From Laceyella tengchongensis (GTDB taxonomy: Bacteria > Bacillota > Bacilli > Thermoactinomycetales > Thermoactinomycetaceae), in NCBI RefSeq assembly GCF_900182735.1, contig NZ_FXTU01000002.1, positions 434,001 to 498,000 on the forward strand: a stretch of DNA of 64,000 bases. The letters run 5' to 3'. The position numbers and the translations under genes are program-made. Below the pieces are notes generated by a model. It searched no databases, was not told where the DNA came from, and was given only the letters and a program-made list of their open reading frames with translations. Shown piece after piece: positions 24,948 through 33,028 of this stretch (within the stretch, counting starts at the first letter, position 1; each line of letters starts with the position of its first letter).

Positions 24948-25262
24948 CTAACTAGATTCGTTATAACTGTGAAGCACTTTTCCCAAATGCTCAATAAACA
25001 ACTCCTTTGAACAAAATACTTCTTCATCTAATAAGGAAACCCGAATCTCACCATCAGGAAAATGTGGATCAAAATCAAATTCATCAAAGCCACGGCCGAC
25101 ATTTTCTTTCAGACATTCATAAACCTCTTTTAATTCCCTTACCGTTAACATCTCTGTATCCAATCCAATTAAAACAATTCTCCAAGCAGCGGAAACATCG
25201 GGGTCTATGGGTTTAAGTTCTCTGGCAATCTCTTCAAAGCGTAAATTCTTTTTTTCTTCCAT
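24948..25262 (-). CDS. immunity-like small acidic protein, paralogue 1
   Basis: A 104-residue acidic cytosolic protein. The core ELKPIDPDVSAAW, FDFDPHFPDGEIRVSLLD and EVFCSKELFIEHL is repeated almost unchanged in the 97-residue protein at 27063-27356. No family name is recognised. It lies 24 bases downstream of a toxin-like C-terminal fragment, and its 3' flank is shared with the second copy. That pattern fits immunity genes of polymorphic toxin loci, so the role is inferred from context only. Confidence 0.65.
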   Translation of the reverse strand: MEEKKNLRFEEIARELKPIDPDVSAAWRIVLIGLDTEMLTVRELKEVYECLKENVGRGFDEFDFDPHFPDGEIRVSLLDEEVFCSKELFIEHLGKVLHSYNESS

Positions 25263-25286
25263 AATTGAAAACCCTCTCTTCTACTT

Positions 25287-25578
25287 TTACCAATCATTAG
25301 GCCCTAAGTCTGTCCAGTTAGGAGGATTCTTTCTGTCATAAGCGGGACAATGGGAAGTAATTTCTTTCGTACCATCAGCTAATTCTTTAAACCAGCCCTC
25401 TATCTCTAATTCAATGTTATTTTTCAACTTCACTATTGCTTTAAAAATGCCCCTATTCCCAAGTTGCGTTTTCAGCAGTGTTCCTTGTTCAGCATTTAGT
25501 GCTTTTTTAAAAGCCAATTCAGCTATTTGGTCTATTTCGCCTGCAGTTAGGTATTTGGGATAGATTGTTTTACCTATG
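25287..25578 (-). pseudogene. toxin-like C-terminal fragment without its N-terminus
   Basis: The frame encodes about 95 residues ending with SHCPAYDRKNPPNW and a stop at 25287. It is open upstream (PKYLTAGEIDQIAEL) into the end of the protease gene, with no start codon or ribosome site of its own; the first TTG is inside a helix. It looks like the C-terminal tip of a larger protein cut by rearrangement. Directly downstream is an immunity-like gene. A toxin role is inferred and the family is not recognised. Confidence 0.5.
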
Positions 25579-26694
25579 CTATTTGATACTGGATTTCCCC
25601 GTATGCCTCCGTTCCCGTAAAAAGGACATCATGTTGCCCCACGCTTTTGGTCCGCACCACATGGATTGCAACAAGAAGATCACTTCACTAATTGGCTCAA
25701 TCACTTTTTCATTAGGCAAAAGAGGCAATGAATATCTCGACTTATTCAATGCGCGATAATCAAGCAAAATGGCCAACCCGAAGCAAACGATCAGCATGGT
25801 TTTATAATAATGTCCCTGCCCCGTCCATTCATGAACCAACTCCAGCGCCGGAGGCAAATCTCCGTCAATGGTCGCATTATACGCCCCATGGTCAAACATC
25901 GCCCAAGCCAAGATTGCAAGTGGAATGAGGTAAACTTTTTTCCCCCATTTCGCCCGGAACCGCGCAACAAATCCAATGGTAAGCGTCACAAATCCAGTCC
26001 ATACATAATGACCTGGACTAAGTACATCGCCATTGATGACATAACCAGGAAACAACACATCCCATGCCCAAACCTGCTCAGAGTTGTTAAAGAAATCTCC
26101 AATCACCCCAAAAATACTATCATCATATACACGTTCACCCCAACGGCGCACCACTTCTTCGATAAAGTCAAATCCGACGCCTGTTGCCGCGCCCACCAGC
26201 AAATAGTCAGTCACGCTGAACGATTTGGCTCGTTTGGAAAACAACAGAAACACCATCAGTGGAAGGAGTTTGGCCAGTTCTTCCACAATTGGCCCCAAGA
26301 CGTCTTCACTCCAGTTATCACTGATGGACGAGCTGGCGTCTCCGCTCACCATTCCATGCACGCCCCATATAATCACGGCCGTCAACGGCCCGATAATCCA
26401 AGCTCCGATCGTAAAAAAGCGGGCATAGGTTGTCCATGTCAGCGTTTTGCTTCTGGCGATAAACCAAAACTGCCATAAAACATAATAGCTCCATATCAAC
26501 TGAATCAGCGCTTTTCTTGTTTCAGGGATGAAAATCCAGCACAGAATAGAAAGCAACAAGGCCAGCCAAGAGAAAAAGACATATGTCTTGCGTACTCGAC
26601 GAACCACCCGAGGATGCCTTTCCAACCAATTTCTCCATTTGCCCGCAATTAATTCCCATCGTCCCATAGCCCATCGTTGAAAAGGTTCAGCCAC
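25579..26694 (-). CDS. PrsW-type intramembrane protease
   Basis: A 371-residue protein with about 7-9 membrane segments. The PrsW signature is visible: VEELAKLLP (EExxK) near residue 138, FDFIEEVVRR (FxxxE) near 175 and FDHGAYNA near 270. B. subtilis PrsW performs site-1 cleavage of an anti-sigma factor; other members process bacteriocins or surface proteins. Here it sits inside the toxin/immunity-like cluster. The C-terminal ~40 residues continue to the fragment described next to it, and the last ten may be altered by that junction. Confidence 0.75.
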   Translation of the reverse strand: MAEPFQRWAMGRWELIAGKWRNWLERHPRVVRRVRKTYVFFSWLALLLSILCWIFIPETRKALIQLIWSYYVLWQFWFIARSKTLTWTTYARFFTIGAWIIGPLTAVIIWGVHGMVSGDASSSISDNWSEDVLGPIVEELAKLLPLMVFLLFSKRAKSFSVTDYLLVGAATGVGFDFIEEVVRRWGERVYDDSIFGVIGDFFNNSEQVWAWDVLFPGYVINGDVLSPGHYVWTGFVTLTIGFVARFRAKWGKKVYLIPLAILAWAMFDHGAYNATIDGDLPPALELVHEWTGQGHYYKTMLIVCFGLAILLDYRALNKSRYSLPLLPNEKVIEPISEVIFLLQSMWCGPKAWGNMMSFLRERRHTGKSSIK

Positions 26695-26831
26695 TAGATT
26701 TCTTCACACTCCTTACAAAGATTACAAATCCATTATAATTTTCCATCTAATATAAATAGATTGTCAATTTATTAGACGTGTTACATTTGACATTACCTAC
26801 ATTGTTTCCCTTGTCGCAATTTCCTAGAATC

Positions 26832-26982
26832 GCACGCCCTTGACGGGTGAAAACGATGGAATGGCATTCTAATTGAATAAATCCTTTCTACACATCGTCA
26901 GATACCGATACAAACTAAAAGCCCACTCCCTCCTCATCGAAATCCTGTTTTTCCACCGCCGATGAGTGAAAGGAGTGGGGCT
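26832..26982. repeat. ~150-bp repeat copy 2, 3' flank of second immunity-like gene
   Basis: Near-identical to 24747-24899 and in the same orientation and position relative to the paralogous gene on its right. The GGAGTGGGGCT hairpin is conserved. The rest of 26695-27062 shows no gene. Confidence 0.85.
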
Positions 26983-27062
26983 CATTATGTTGTTCTTCTA
27001 AGAATAGTAAACGAGTTTTACACATACTTCATTAACGAATAAGTCTCTTACTGGCTACAATA

Positions 27063-27356
27063 CTATTTATATCGTTCCAGCACCATCTGTAAATGTTCAA
27101 TAAACCGTTTCTTAGAACAAAATACCTCTTCATAATCCAATAAAGAAACACGAAGTTCACCATCGGGAAAATGTGGGTCAAAATCAATTTCATTAAACCC
27201 TTTTCCGACATTTTGTTTTAAACCATCTAGCGTATCCTGTAATTCTCTTTCTGATATCATTCTTATTTGCAAACCAATCAAAACTAACTCCCAAGCAGCG
27301 GAAACATCGGGATCAGCAGGTTTTAATTCTTGGGCCAATTCATCAAACGTTTTCAT
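27063..27356 (-). CDS. immunity-like small acidic protein, paralogue 2
   Basis: A 97-residue protein clearly paralogous to the one at 24948-25262, sharing DPDVSAAW, IDFDPHFPDGELRVSLLD and VFCSK..FIEHL. The most variable parts are the middle (residues 35-50) and the C-terminus, as expected for immunity proteins that track different toxins. No toxin gene remains beside it. AAAGATGGAGAAAAGAG precedes the ATG. Confidence 0.65.
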   Translation of the reverse strand: MKTFDELAQELKPADPDVSAAWELVLIGLQIRMISERELQDTLDGLKQNVGKGFNEIDFDPHFPDGELRVSLLDYEEVFCSKKRFIEHLQMVLERYK

Positions 27357-27842
27357 CTCTTTTCTCCATCTTTAAGATAACTTAATGTAATGAGAAATAA
27401 ACAGAAAATGACAATGCCAGTCGTAAATATAATCAAATCAAACCGCCTCAAAACCCTTATAAACACTGGCTTTTTCATCTCAGTTTACGAAACCTAACTT
27501 TCGTAAATCAATATGCTTCTATTTGTTAGGTCTTAGATCGCTCGGGTTATAGCCATCATTCCTATTTGGTATCTTCTAATTAAGTTTGCTACAAACCAAA
27601 CACCCACCGTGCCTATGCAACCAATCCGTTCAGCAATGACGTGCCATAATCAGCGGGTCACCAGAACGGACTCCTTTGGTACAAATCCCTCCAGCGTCGC
27701 GGTAAACCACAGAATCAACCGCATCGATATCTTATTAAACAGCAATAACTCAATGTCAGCTATCAACGACACTTTAGGCATAACCAGGCTACCCCTTTCT
27801 AAGAGCACTACACTGCGGACAAAAGTTTACGCCACGCTCATC
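27357..27842. other. gene-poor stretch
   Basis: No supported gene. A 43-codon minus-strand frame starting near 27785 (MPKVSLIADIELLLF) has AAAGGGG upstream but no recognisable content. The stretch probably holds remnants. Confidence 0.4.
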
Positions 27843-28190
27843 CTATTGATCCGACGATGCCGAAAACCGTTCCGCGCTTGTCTCGGCGCTGGGCACATCG
27901 ACACCAGCCGCGGCGTCGATTCGCTCGCTACCAAGGGGAAGCGAAAACAGCCGCTCCATTGCCACTAGCGCTTTTTTTGCATCCACGCCAGAAGTTCGGA
28001 TCGTGACGGGACCTTTAATGATGCCAGACACCAACACGCACATGCTGAGTAAGCTTTTGGCGTTGATAGAAATTTGATTCGCTTCAATTACTATATAGCA
28101 ATCATATTGATCTGCCTTTTCCACAAAGCGGATCACTTCCAGTAGGCTGATTTTTGACGGGATTTGACAAGCTGTCGCATATTCCGCCAT
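27843..28190 (-). CDS. HPr-like protein without the catalytic histidine region
   Basis: A 115-residue protein. ISINAKSLLSMCVL and GPVTIRTSGVDAKKALVAM match the helix-strand core of HPr phosphocarriers (KSLLSM stands for KSIMGV). The N-terminal strand that should carry GIHARPA with the phosphorylated His is replaced by KISLLEVIRFVEKADQY. The C-terminal ~30 residues are a Ser/Ala-rich tail. It may be a regulatory HPr paralogue like those in sporulating bacilli, but it cannot pass phosphate by the usual route. Confidence 0.65.
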   Translation of the reverse strand: MAEYATACQIPSKISLLEVIRFVEKADQYDCYIVIEANQISINAKSLLSMCVLVSGIIKGPVTIRTSGVDAKKALVAMERLFSLPLGSERIDAAAGVDVPSAETSAERFSASSDQ

Positions 28191-28324
28191 TCGGCCGCCT
28201 CCTCCCTGTTCCTACATCGCTCTGTCATCTAACATCTATTTCCAATTGTTGAAAGATTCTCTAACCGCGCGTTTTTTCCTGTCACTTCATTATGTCACAA
28301 TGGTTTCAATCCACTCTATAATCA

Positions 28325-28341
28325 TGTCATATTATATTACA
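28325..28341 (+). promoter_or_regulatory. TnrA/GlnR box upstream of tnrA
   Basis: TGTCA-TATTATA-TTACA is a perfect match to TGTNA-N7-TNACA. Its centre (28333) is about 50 bases before the start predicted from GATAAT at 28372-28377, which is the spacing of TnrA-activated promoters. A second possible -10 (TATAAT 28317-28322) lies just upstream. Confidence 0.75.
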
Positions 28342-28439
28342 CAAAATACATTTCAACTTTTATTTATGTAAGATAATCTAACAAAAACAACCTGAAGCCG
28401 CCTGGTTTTATGTTAAAGTGAATATGAGGTGAGCGGCTT

Positions 28440-28739
28440 ATGTCTTACAAAGATCGCAAAGTCATCAATATCGGAACGGTTAGCGAGATGACCGGGCTGT
28501 CCGTCAGACAGATCCGCTATTATGAAGAGCGACAATTAATCTTTCCTGAGCGGACGAAAGGCGGGACGCGAAAGTTTTCCTTTTCGGATATTGAGAAGTT
28601 GATGGATATCGCCAACCACATAGAAGACGGATTGCAGACAGTGGAGATCAAACGAATGGAAAGCCAACGGAAGCACCGCCAGCTACGGAATCAAATGATC
28701 CGGGGCCAAATCAACGCCGCATTTGGCATGCGAAAATGA
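28440..28739 (+). CDS. tnrA: MerR-family nitrogen regulator TnrA
   Basis: A 99-residue MerR-type regulator. SYKDRKVINIGTVSEMTGLS, VRQIRYYEERQLIFPERT and GTRKFSFSDIEKLMDIANHI follow B. subtilis TnrA closely, and the C-terminal MIRGQINAAFG resembles its glutamine synthetase-binding tail. It is a little shorter than the 110-residue Bacillus protein, lacking part of the middle helix. TnrA activates and represses nitrogen genes under nitrogen limitation and autoregulates. The upstream TnrA box supports this. GAGGTGAGCGGCTT precedes the ATG. Confidence 0.85.
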   Translation: MSYKDRKVINIGTVSEMTGLSVRQIRYYEERQLIFPERTKGGTRKFSFSDIEKLMDIANHIEDGLQTVEIKRMESQRKHRQLRNQMIRGQINAAFGMRK

Positions 28740-28772
28740 AGCGCAACCCAACTTATCAGCACACGCGACCTA

Positions 28773-28810
28773 AAAGAAGCAGCCGGATGCCATGCTCCAG
28801 CTGCTTCTTT
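28773..28810 (+). terminator. terminator of tnrA
   Basis: AAAGAAGCAGC and GCTGCTTCTTT form an 11-bp stem, though the T run is short. Confidence 0.65.
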
Positions 28811-28885
28811 GGGGATTTCCTAAACACAAATATTCAAAAATCATAATTTGGTTTATAGAAAGCCAAAGGATAAATAAAGACGTTT

Positions 28886-28914
28886 GAGGAATGCTACCAA
28901 GATTCCTCTTTTTT
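28886..28914 (+). terminator. hairpin with T run near the split hydrolase
   Basis: GAGGAAT and ATTCCTC form a 7-bp stem followed by six T, oriented rightward just before the 3' end of the hydrolase remnant. Confidence 0.5.
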
Positions 28915-28919
28915 CATTT

Positions 28920-29246
28920 TCAGCGGTAATTTCTTTTAATCGGAGATACGTCCAACTCGATTAAGCTAGGAGCCTCCCCCTTAGCAGCATTCCGATAACG
29001 GGCTCGAATAATGCCATCGGTTAGATTTTGTGCATACCCATCGGGATGAACATCAACTAATCGCGCGACAAAGTCGGTGTCTAAGGCACTTGAGCTTGCC
29101 CACAGTTTTACTTTAACCGGCCCTGTCACTTCTATGTCTTCTTCTAATACGGGAGTGGTATAAACCAATACGTCATGGCGTGATTCGATCTCTCGCTGAT
29201 CCATTGCACCGCTAGGAAAATCAGGAGGCATCATGATTGATCCACC
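28920..29246 (-). pseudogene. C-terminal fragment of a CocE/NonD-type hydrolase
   Basis: The minus-strand text GGSIMMPPDFPSGAMDQREI, ESRHDVLVYTTPVLEEDIEV and DTDFVARLVDVHPDG is the galactose-binding-like C-terminal domain of X-Pro dipeptidyl peptidase/CocE hydrolases. It has no N-terminal catalytic domain; the matching N-terminal part lies at 33538-34770 on the same strand. The homology starts abruptly at ~29246, about ten bases from the truncated ligase reading the other way. It is therefore a gene remnant. Confidence 0.75.
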
Positions 29247-29256
29247 TTTCGTGATG

Positions 29257-29983
29257 AATCCTCTCAACCGTCAGTGGAACCATTCGCTGTTGGACACGGC
29301 ACGGAACTCCGTGTACGGATCGGTTCCCGGAGTTGGCCAGGCTTGACCTCCCGCCTGATACTGTACTGGATGGGGAAGTGGTTGTCACGGATGAGCGGGC
29401 ACACCCTGACTTTGAAGCTGTGATGACCCGTTTCCAGACAACGAATCCAATTAAGATCAACGCGCTGATGAAAACCCATCCTGTCCAGTTCTGTGTGTTT
29501 GATGTACTGATGATCGGCGGTCAGGACGTGACTATGCTGCCTCTTCATGAACGAAAGGCCATTTTACAAGATCGAATCAACGAGCAACCCCATCTCTCCT
29601 TAGTGCGAAGCGTACCAGGTAAACAGGCAAAGGGCTTCTTTGATCTCGTCAGCCAGCATAACCTAGAGGGCATCGTTATGAAGAAAAAGGATTCGTCCTA
29701 CCAAGTGGGGAACAGATCGCATGATTGGCTCAAGGTAATCAACTATCACTACCATGAGGTGCGGTTAACTGGAGTTCGCAAAGGCGAGTTTGGTTGGCTT
29801 ATCGGTCTGGAGGAAAAGGGGAACGTGCGGCCGGCGGGAATCATCGATTTTCCGGCTCCGCCTGATGCACGCAAGGCCGTTTGGTTGATGCTGGATCGAG
29901 CGAAGGTTGATGAGGATAAGGAGTTTATTTATCTGATGCCGGCAATCCGCATGAAGGTGAAGTCGAGAAGGCTAACCAAGTGA
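29257..29983 (+). pseudogene. N-terminally truncated ATP-dependent DNA ligase (LigD/LigB type)
   Basis: In frame from ~29257 the text ILSTVSGTIRCWTRHG, TDRFPELARLDLPPDTVLDG, EGIVMKKKDSSY and HDWLKVINY matches nucleotidyltransferase motifs III (TRHG), IIIa, IV (EGIVMK) and V (WLKV) of ATP-dependent ligases, followed by an OB-like domain to 29983. Motif I with the AMP-accepting lysine is missing, and a TGA sits immediately upstream of ILSTV. An internal ATG at 29333 cannot restore activity. It is therefore a decayed ligase, probably of a non-homologous end-joining system. Confidence 0.75.
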
Positions 29984-30029
29984 GGATTGATACGAATACC
30001 GTGTTTCAGGAGTTTATTATCTGATCATA

Positions 30030-30064
30030 AAACAGAGCGGATCATGTCCGCTCTGTTCTGTTTA
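30030..30064 (+). terminator. terminator after the ligase remnant
   Basis: CAGAGCGGA and TCCGCTCTG form a 9-bp stem followed by TTCTGTTT. Confidence 0.7.
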
Positions 30065-30107
30065 GATTTACTCCTTACACTCACAATAGCAAAGTGCAGT
30101 TTCAATA

Positions 30108-30302
30108 TTAATATACCTGGTAAGCACCATTGCCTCTATAATGGTACGTACTGCTCGAATCGGTAATTATGATTTCATAATCACCGCTGTTCAGACCAGT
30201 GAAGTATGCGTAAGTTCCATTGAACCGTTTTTGCACAGTACAAGGAGAACCGCCCCGTCTACATAATTTGACTCGAAGATTAGAATCATCGACCGGGCCC
30301 TT
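30108..30302 (-). pseudogene. C-terminal remnant of a small secreted-type protein
   Basis: Reading KGPVDDSNLRVKLCRRGG, then NGTYAYFTGLNSGDYEIIIT to a stop at 30108; a TAA lies directly before KGP and there is no start codon. The style (paired cysteines, Tyr/Gly-rich strands) resembles the intact secreted protein next to it, so it may be a decayed relative. Confidence 0.5.
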
Positions 30303-30426
30303 TTATTCAGTTGAAACAATGTAATCTAAGTACTTGAGATAATCGGTATCCTTCAATCGGGTTGTAACTATATTTCATAGTAGTATTGTAGAGATTACGC
30401 TTAAATTGACTTATAAATATTATATA

Positions 30427-30822
30427 CTACCAACGTTCTTGAAGAGTTCCTTCAGCTATACAATCTTTTGCTGAACCATAACAATCCACTGTTATGCGAT
30501 AAGTTCCCGTACTCGGTGTCCAATCGTTTAGGAATCTGCCGGCAGTACCAGGGCCTTTTACAGTTTGTGCAACCACATGACCGGCTGGGTCTATTACTTT
30601 AAAAATAACCGAATGGTTACTATACCTACTAACTTGCCAAAACGCTTCTAAATCACTACTGCTGCTAACATATAATCTTGCCCTTGCTTCCCCATATCCT
30701 CTTGTGAGCTCTGCCGTTGCACTATCATATCCTTTTGCACTCACCTCCGCATAAACCGAATTTACAAAAGCAGTCAAAAGCATTGACAAAGCAAAAAACA
30801 ATGATAATACTTTTTTCACCAC
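30427..30822 (-). CDS. small secreted protein of unknown function
   Basis: A 131-residue protein with a clear signal peptide (VKKVLSLFFALSMLLTAFVN, cleavage likely after VYA near residue 25). The mature part of ~105 residues is rich in aromatic and small residues (ARARLYVSSSSDLEAFWQVS, TPSTGTYRITVDCYG) and has two cysteines near the end that could form a disulfide. No family is recognised; a small beta-sandwich is likely. It diverges from a TetR regulator, so that repressor may control it. Confidence 0.65.
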   Translation of the reverse strand: MVKKVLSLFFALSMLLTAFVNSVYAEVSAKGYDSATAELTRGYGEARARLYVSSSSDLEAFWQVSRYSNHSVIFKVIDPAGHVVAQTVKGPGTAGRFLNDWTPSTGTYRITVDCYGSAKDCIAEGTLQERW

Positions 30823-30984
30823 TTATTTAGCCTCCCTAAAGTTATTTCCTTGCAAGACGCTTCACTTCTTTGATGTTAAAATCAAACTGAACGTTTGGTA
30901 CAATCTAATTATAATATACACACCCGAATGAACCAACAATTTTTTAGTAAATTATGATAAATTTAGCAAGAGGAGTAGTTGCTT

Positions 30985-31602
30985 ATGAAATCTTCAACTG
31001 GCATTGAAACCAAACGAAAAATCCTTGATGCTACATTTCAGCTCATGGCCGATAAAGGATTTGACGCTGTAAGTATTGACGACATCATGACCAGCATTGG
31101 GAGAACCAAAGGGTCCTTTTATGTTCACTTTAAAAGCAAGGAAGAACTGCTGTATGAAGTGATGCGTACACGCTTGGATCGGGGTCATGATCGGATGACA
31201 GAAGAGATTCCAAAGGAATTGTCTAAAGACAACTGCAATGTTCGAGCCATTCTGGAAAAAGTGATAGCTGAAATCCATGCAAGCTCAGGAAAAGATCGCT
31301 TGACTTGGGCATTTGCTTATTATCATCTCTTAATCCATTCCCGTAAGGATGAATTTGTTCGCGTATGGTTGGAAGCTAATGCTGATCAGTGGTCAACCTT
31401 TTTAAACATCATCGTGAAAAGAGGTCAGGAGTTAGGTCAAATCCGAACGGATGTGGATACGCAAACCATCACCAATATGTTGATGGGAATTGTGGTAGGT
31501 TATGACATTCTTTTCATGGTTAAACCCCAAATTGATGTTAGCGAGGTCTATCATATTCATGATTGGATGTTTGTTAATGACCCATCCTCTAAAGATGAAT
31601 AA
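30985..31602 (+). CDS. TetR-family transcriptional regulator
   Basis: A 205-residue regulator. The N-terminal helix-turn-helix is textbook: TKRKILDATFQLMADKGFDA, VSIDDIMTSIGRTKGSFYVH and FKSKEELLYEVM. The remainder is an all-helical ligand/dimerisation domain. The ATG at 30985 follows GAGGAG by 9 bases; a TTG two codons earlier is less likely. It diverges from the secreted protein gene and precedes a membrane protein gene. The ligand is unknown. Confidence 0.88.
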   Translation: MKSSTGIETKRKILDATFQLMADKGFDAVSIDDIMTSIGRTKGSFYVHFKSKEELLYEVMRTRLDRGHDRMTEEIPKELSKDNCNVRAILEKVIAEIHASSGKDRLTWAFAYYHLLIHSRKDEFVRVWLEANADQWSTFLNIIVKRGQELGQIRTDVDTQTITNMLMGIVVGYDILFMVKPQIDVSEVYHIHDWMFVNDPSSKDE

Positions 31603-31686
31603 ATATCCTATTTCTCGTTCTTCAAATATGGAGAAAAGGAGAGAATGAGTGAGAAAAATTGATTTATTGAGGGGGAAGGAATAATA

Positions 31687-32576
31687 ATGGTCAAAAAAAA
31701 GAAAAAAAGGATACAAAGAAAAGTGAAGAGGCTTTGTCTGCTTTAATTGGAGAAAAGAAAGAGGAAATGACTCAAAATTGGACCTGGTGGCAGCAGTTGA
31801 TTGGTGTGGAGTTGTTAATATTATTGTTAGCACTGCTATGGTACTATTGCGTTCAAATTTATTATGAGACTAAGTTTAAGCAACTAAATATCCCTTTTGA
31901 TTATATAGACTATTCCTTTAATTCTTTGATTGAACCAGGAAAATATATGTTCCAATTTATCATGATTGTCATTGCATCGATAATGAATGGTGCTAGTACT
32001 CGGACTAGGTTCATTAATATAATGGTTCCTTTTTCATTATGCTTTATTAATTCGATATATTTTACTTCTCCAATCAATGCAAATCCAGATACAAAGTTTT
32101 ATACATTACTAAATACTATTATACTTGCTTCTTTCTCCTTTATTATTGCGAAGCATTACACAAAGTTTCAGTTAATGTTTGTAAAAGAAGATGTAGACCC
32201 TAGACTCTTTTGGTTTCGTATATATTTTACATCAGGAGTGGTTAGTTTGCTGATGGTTGTCCCTTTGGCAATAATGTTTTCCGGATATACAGTTACAAAG
32301 ACTTCCTGGCACTATGTAATTGAACAAAATAAAGAAACGAAAGTTGTTCTTGATACATACAAAGACTATTACATTACTGCCCCTGTCAATATCAAGCGGA
32401 AAACCTTTAAACCAGAATTCGAACTCATCCCCATGCACAAAGACGACAAAGATCCACCTGTCATAGTGGTCAAAGACACCAATGAGTTAAACCAAGCAGA
32501 GAAGCAAGAAGAGAAGATCGTGCTTAAATATATGGAAATCGGTCCTTTAAAGCCCGAGAATCCTTCTGAACCTTGA
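31687..32576 (+). CDS. membrane protein of unknown function with a poly-A frameshift near its start
   Basis: The main frame (open from 31734) encodes 280 residues with about five hydrophobic segments in residues 20-190, then a ~90-residue polar C-terminus rich in K/D/E. The best start is ATG 31687, after GGGGGAAGGA. From there translation enters an A8-G-A7 run (31693-31708) and leaves frame; one A fewer would give VKKKKKDTKKSEEALSALIG in frame with the main protein. Either a real indel, a sequencing error or slippage. No family is recognised. Confidence 0.5.
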
Positions 32577-32609
32577 TCCACGTGCTATCATGGATTTAGG
32601 TGATGGAAG

Positions 32610-32976
32610 ATGCTTTATGATGACGAACACTTCGATCTTGAAATCAAACTCAAACGCTACACCCACCTCGAAGTTCTACTCGAAGCCTTAGACCGAGATA
32701 AAAAGCACATGGATCATCTCAAAATGGCACATGTGTATCAATATCAACTCGACCACATCACCAACCTCATCTTAAAGGAAATGGCTGACCTTCGCCGTTA
32801 CTTCCGTCAATCCCAGGGAGAAATCATCCAAACGGTTCAATTGGCGGGGGGAACGCATGGTGGAGTATGTATATCAGGGGTATCGGCTCAATATGAAGTT
32901 TCTCAATGAGTTCATGCGTGTGGAGTGTGGGGAGATATTAAAAGAATACATGAAGTTGAAAAGGGGTGACTATTAG
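32610..32976 (+). pseudogene. frameshifted small helical protein of unknown function
   Basis: From 32610 the frame gives a helical, charged protein (MLYDDEHFDLEIKLKRYTHL, LEALDRDKKHMDHLKMAHVY) that becomes unlike protein after ~residue 68. A neighbouring frame from about 32815 continues well: REKSSKRFNWRGERMVEYVY, QGYRLNMKFLNEFM to TAG at 32974. Together they would make a ~120-residue protein, so one base seems gained or lost near 32815. Function unknown. Confidence 0.5.
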
Positions 32977-32996
32977 AGAGTCACCCATCACTTTTT
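32964..32996 (+). terminator. terminator of the rightward small genes
   Basis: GGGTGACT and AGTCACCC form an 8-bp stem with a T run at 32992-32996. Confidence 0.8.
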
Positions 32997-33004
32997 GGAC
33001 GCAA

Positions 33005-33028
33005 TAAAAAAAGGACGACTACTCGTCC
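33005..33028 (-). terminator. terminator of the leftward coiled-coil gene
   Basis: GGACGA and TCGTCC surround GTAG on the minus strand, followed by seven T; the stop codon lies in the loop. Confidence 0.8.

Noticed and set aside
27609..27968. 119-codon plus-strand frame
   Set aside because: Composition is not protein-like and it overlaps the HPr-like gene antisense.
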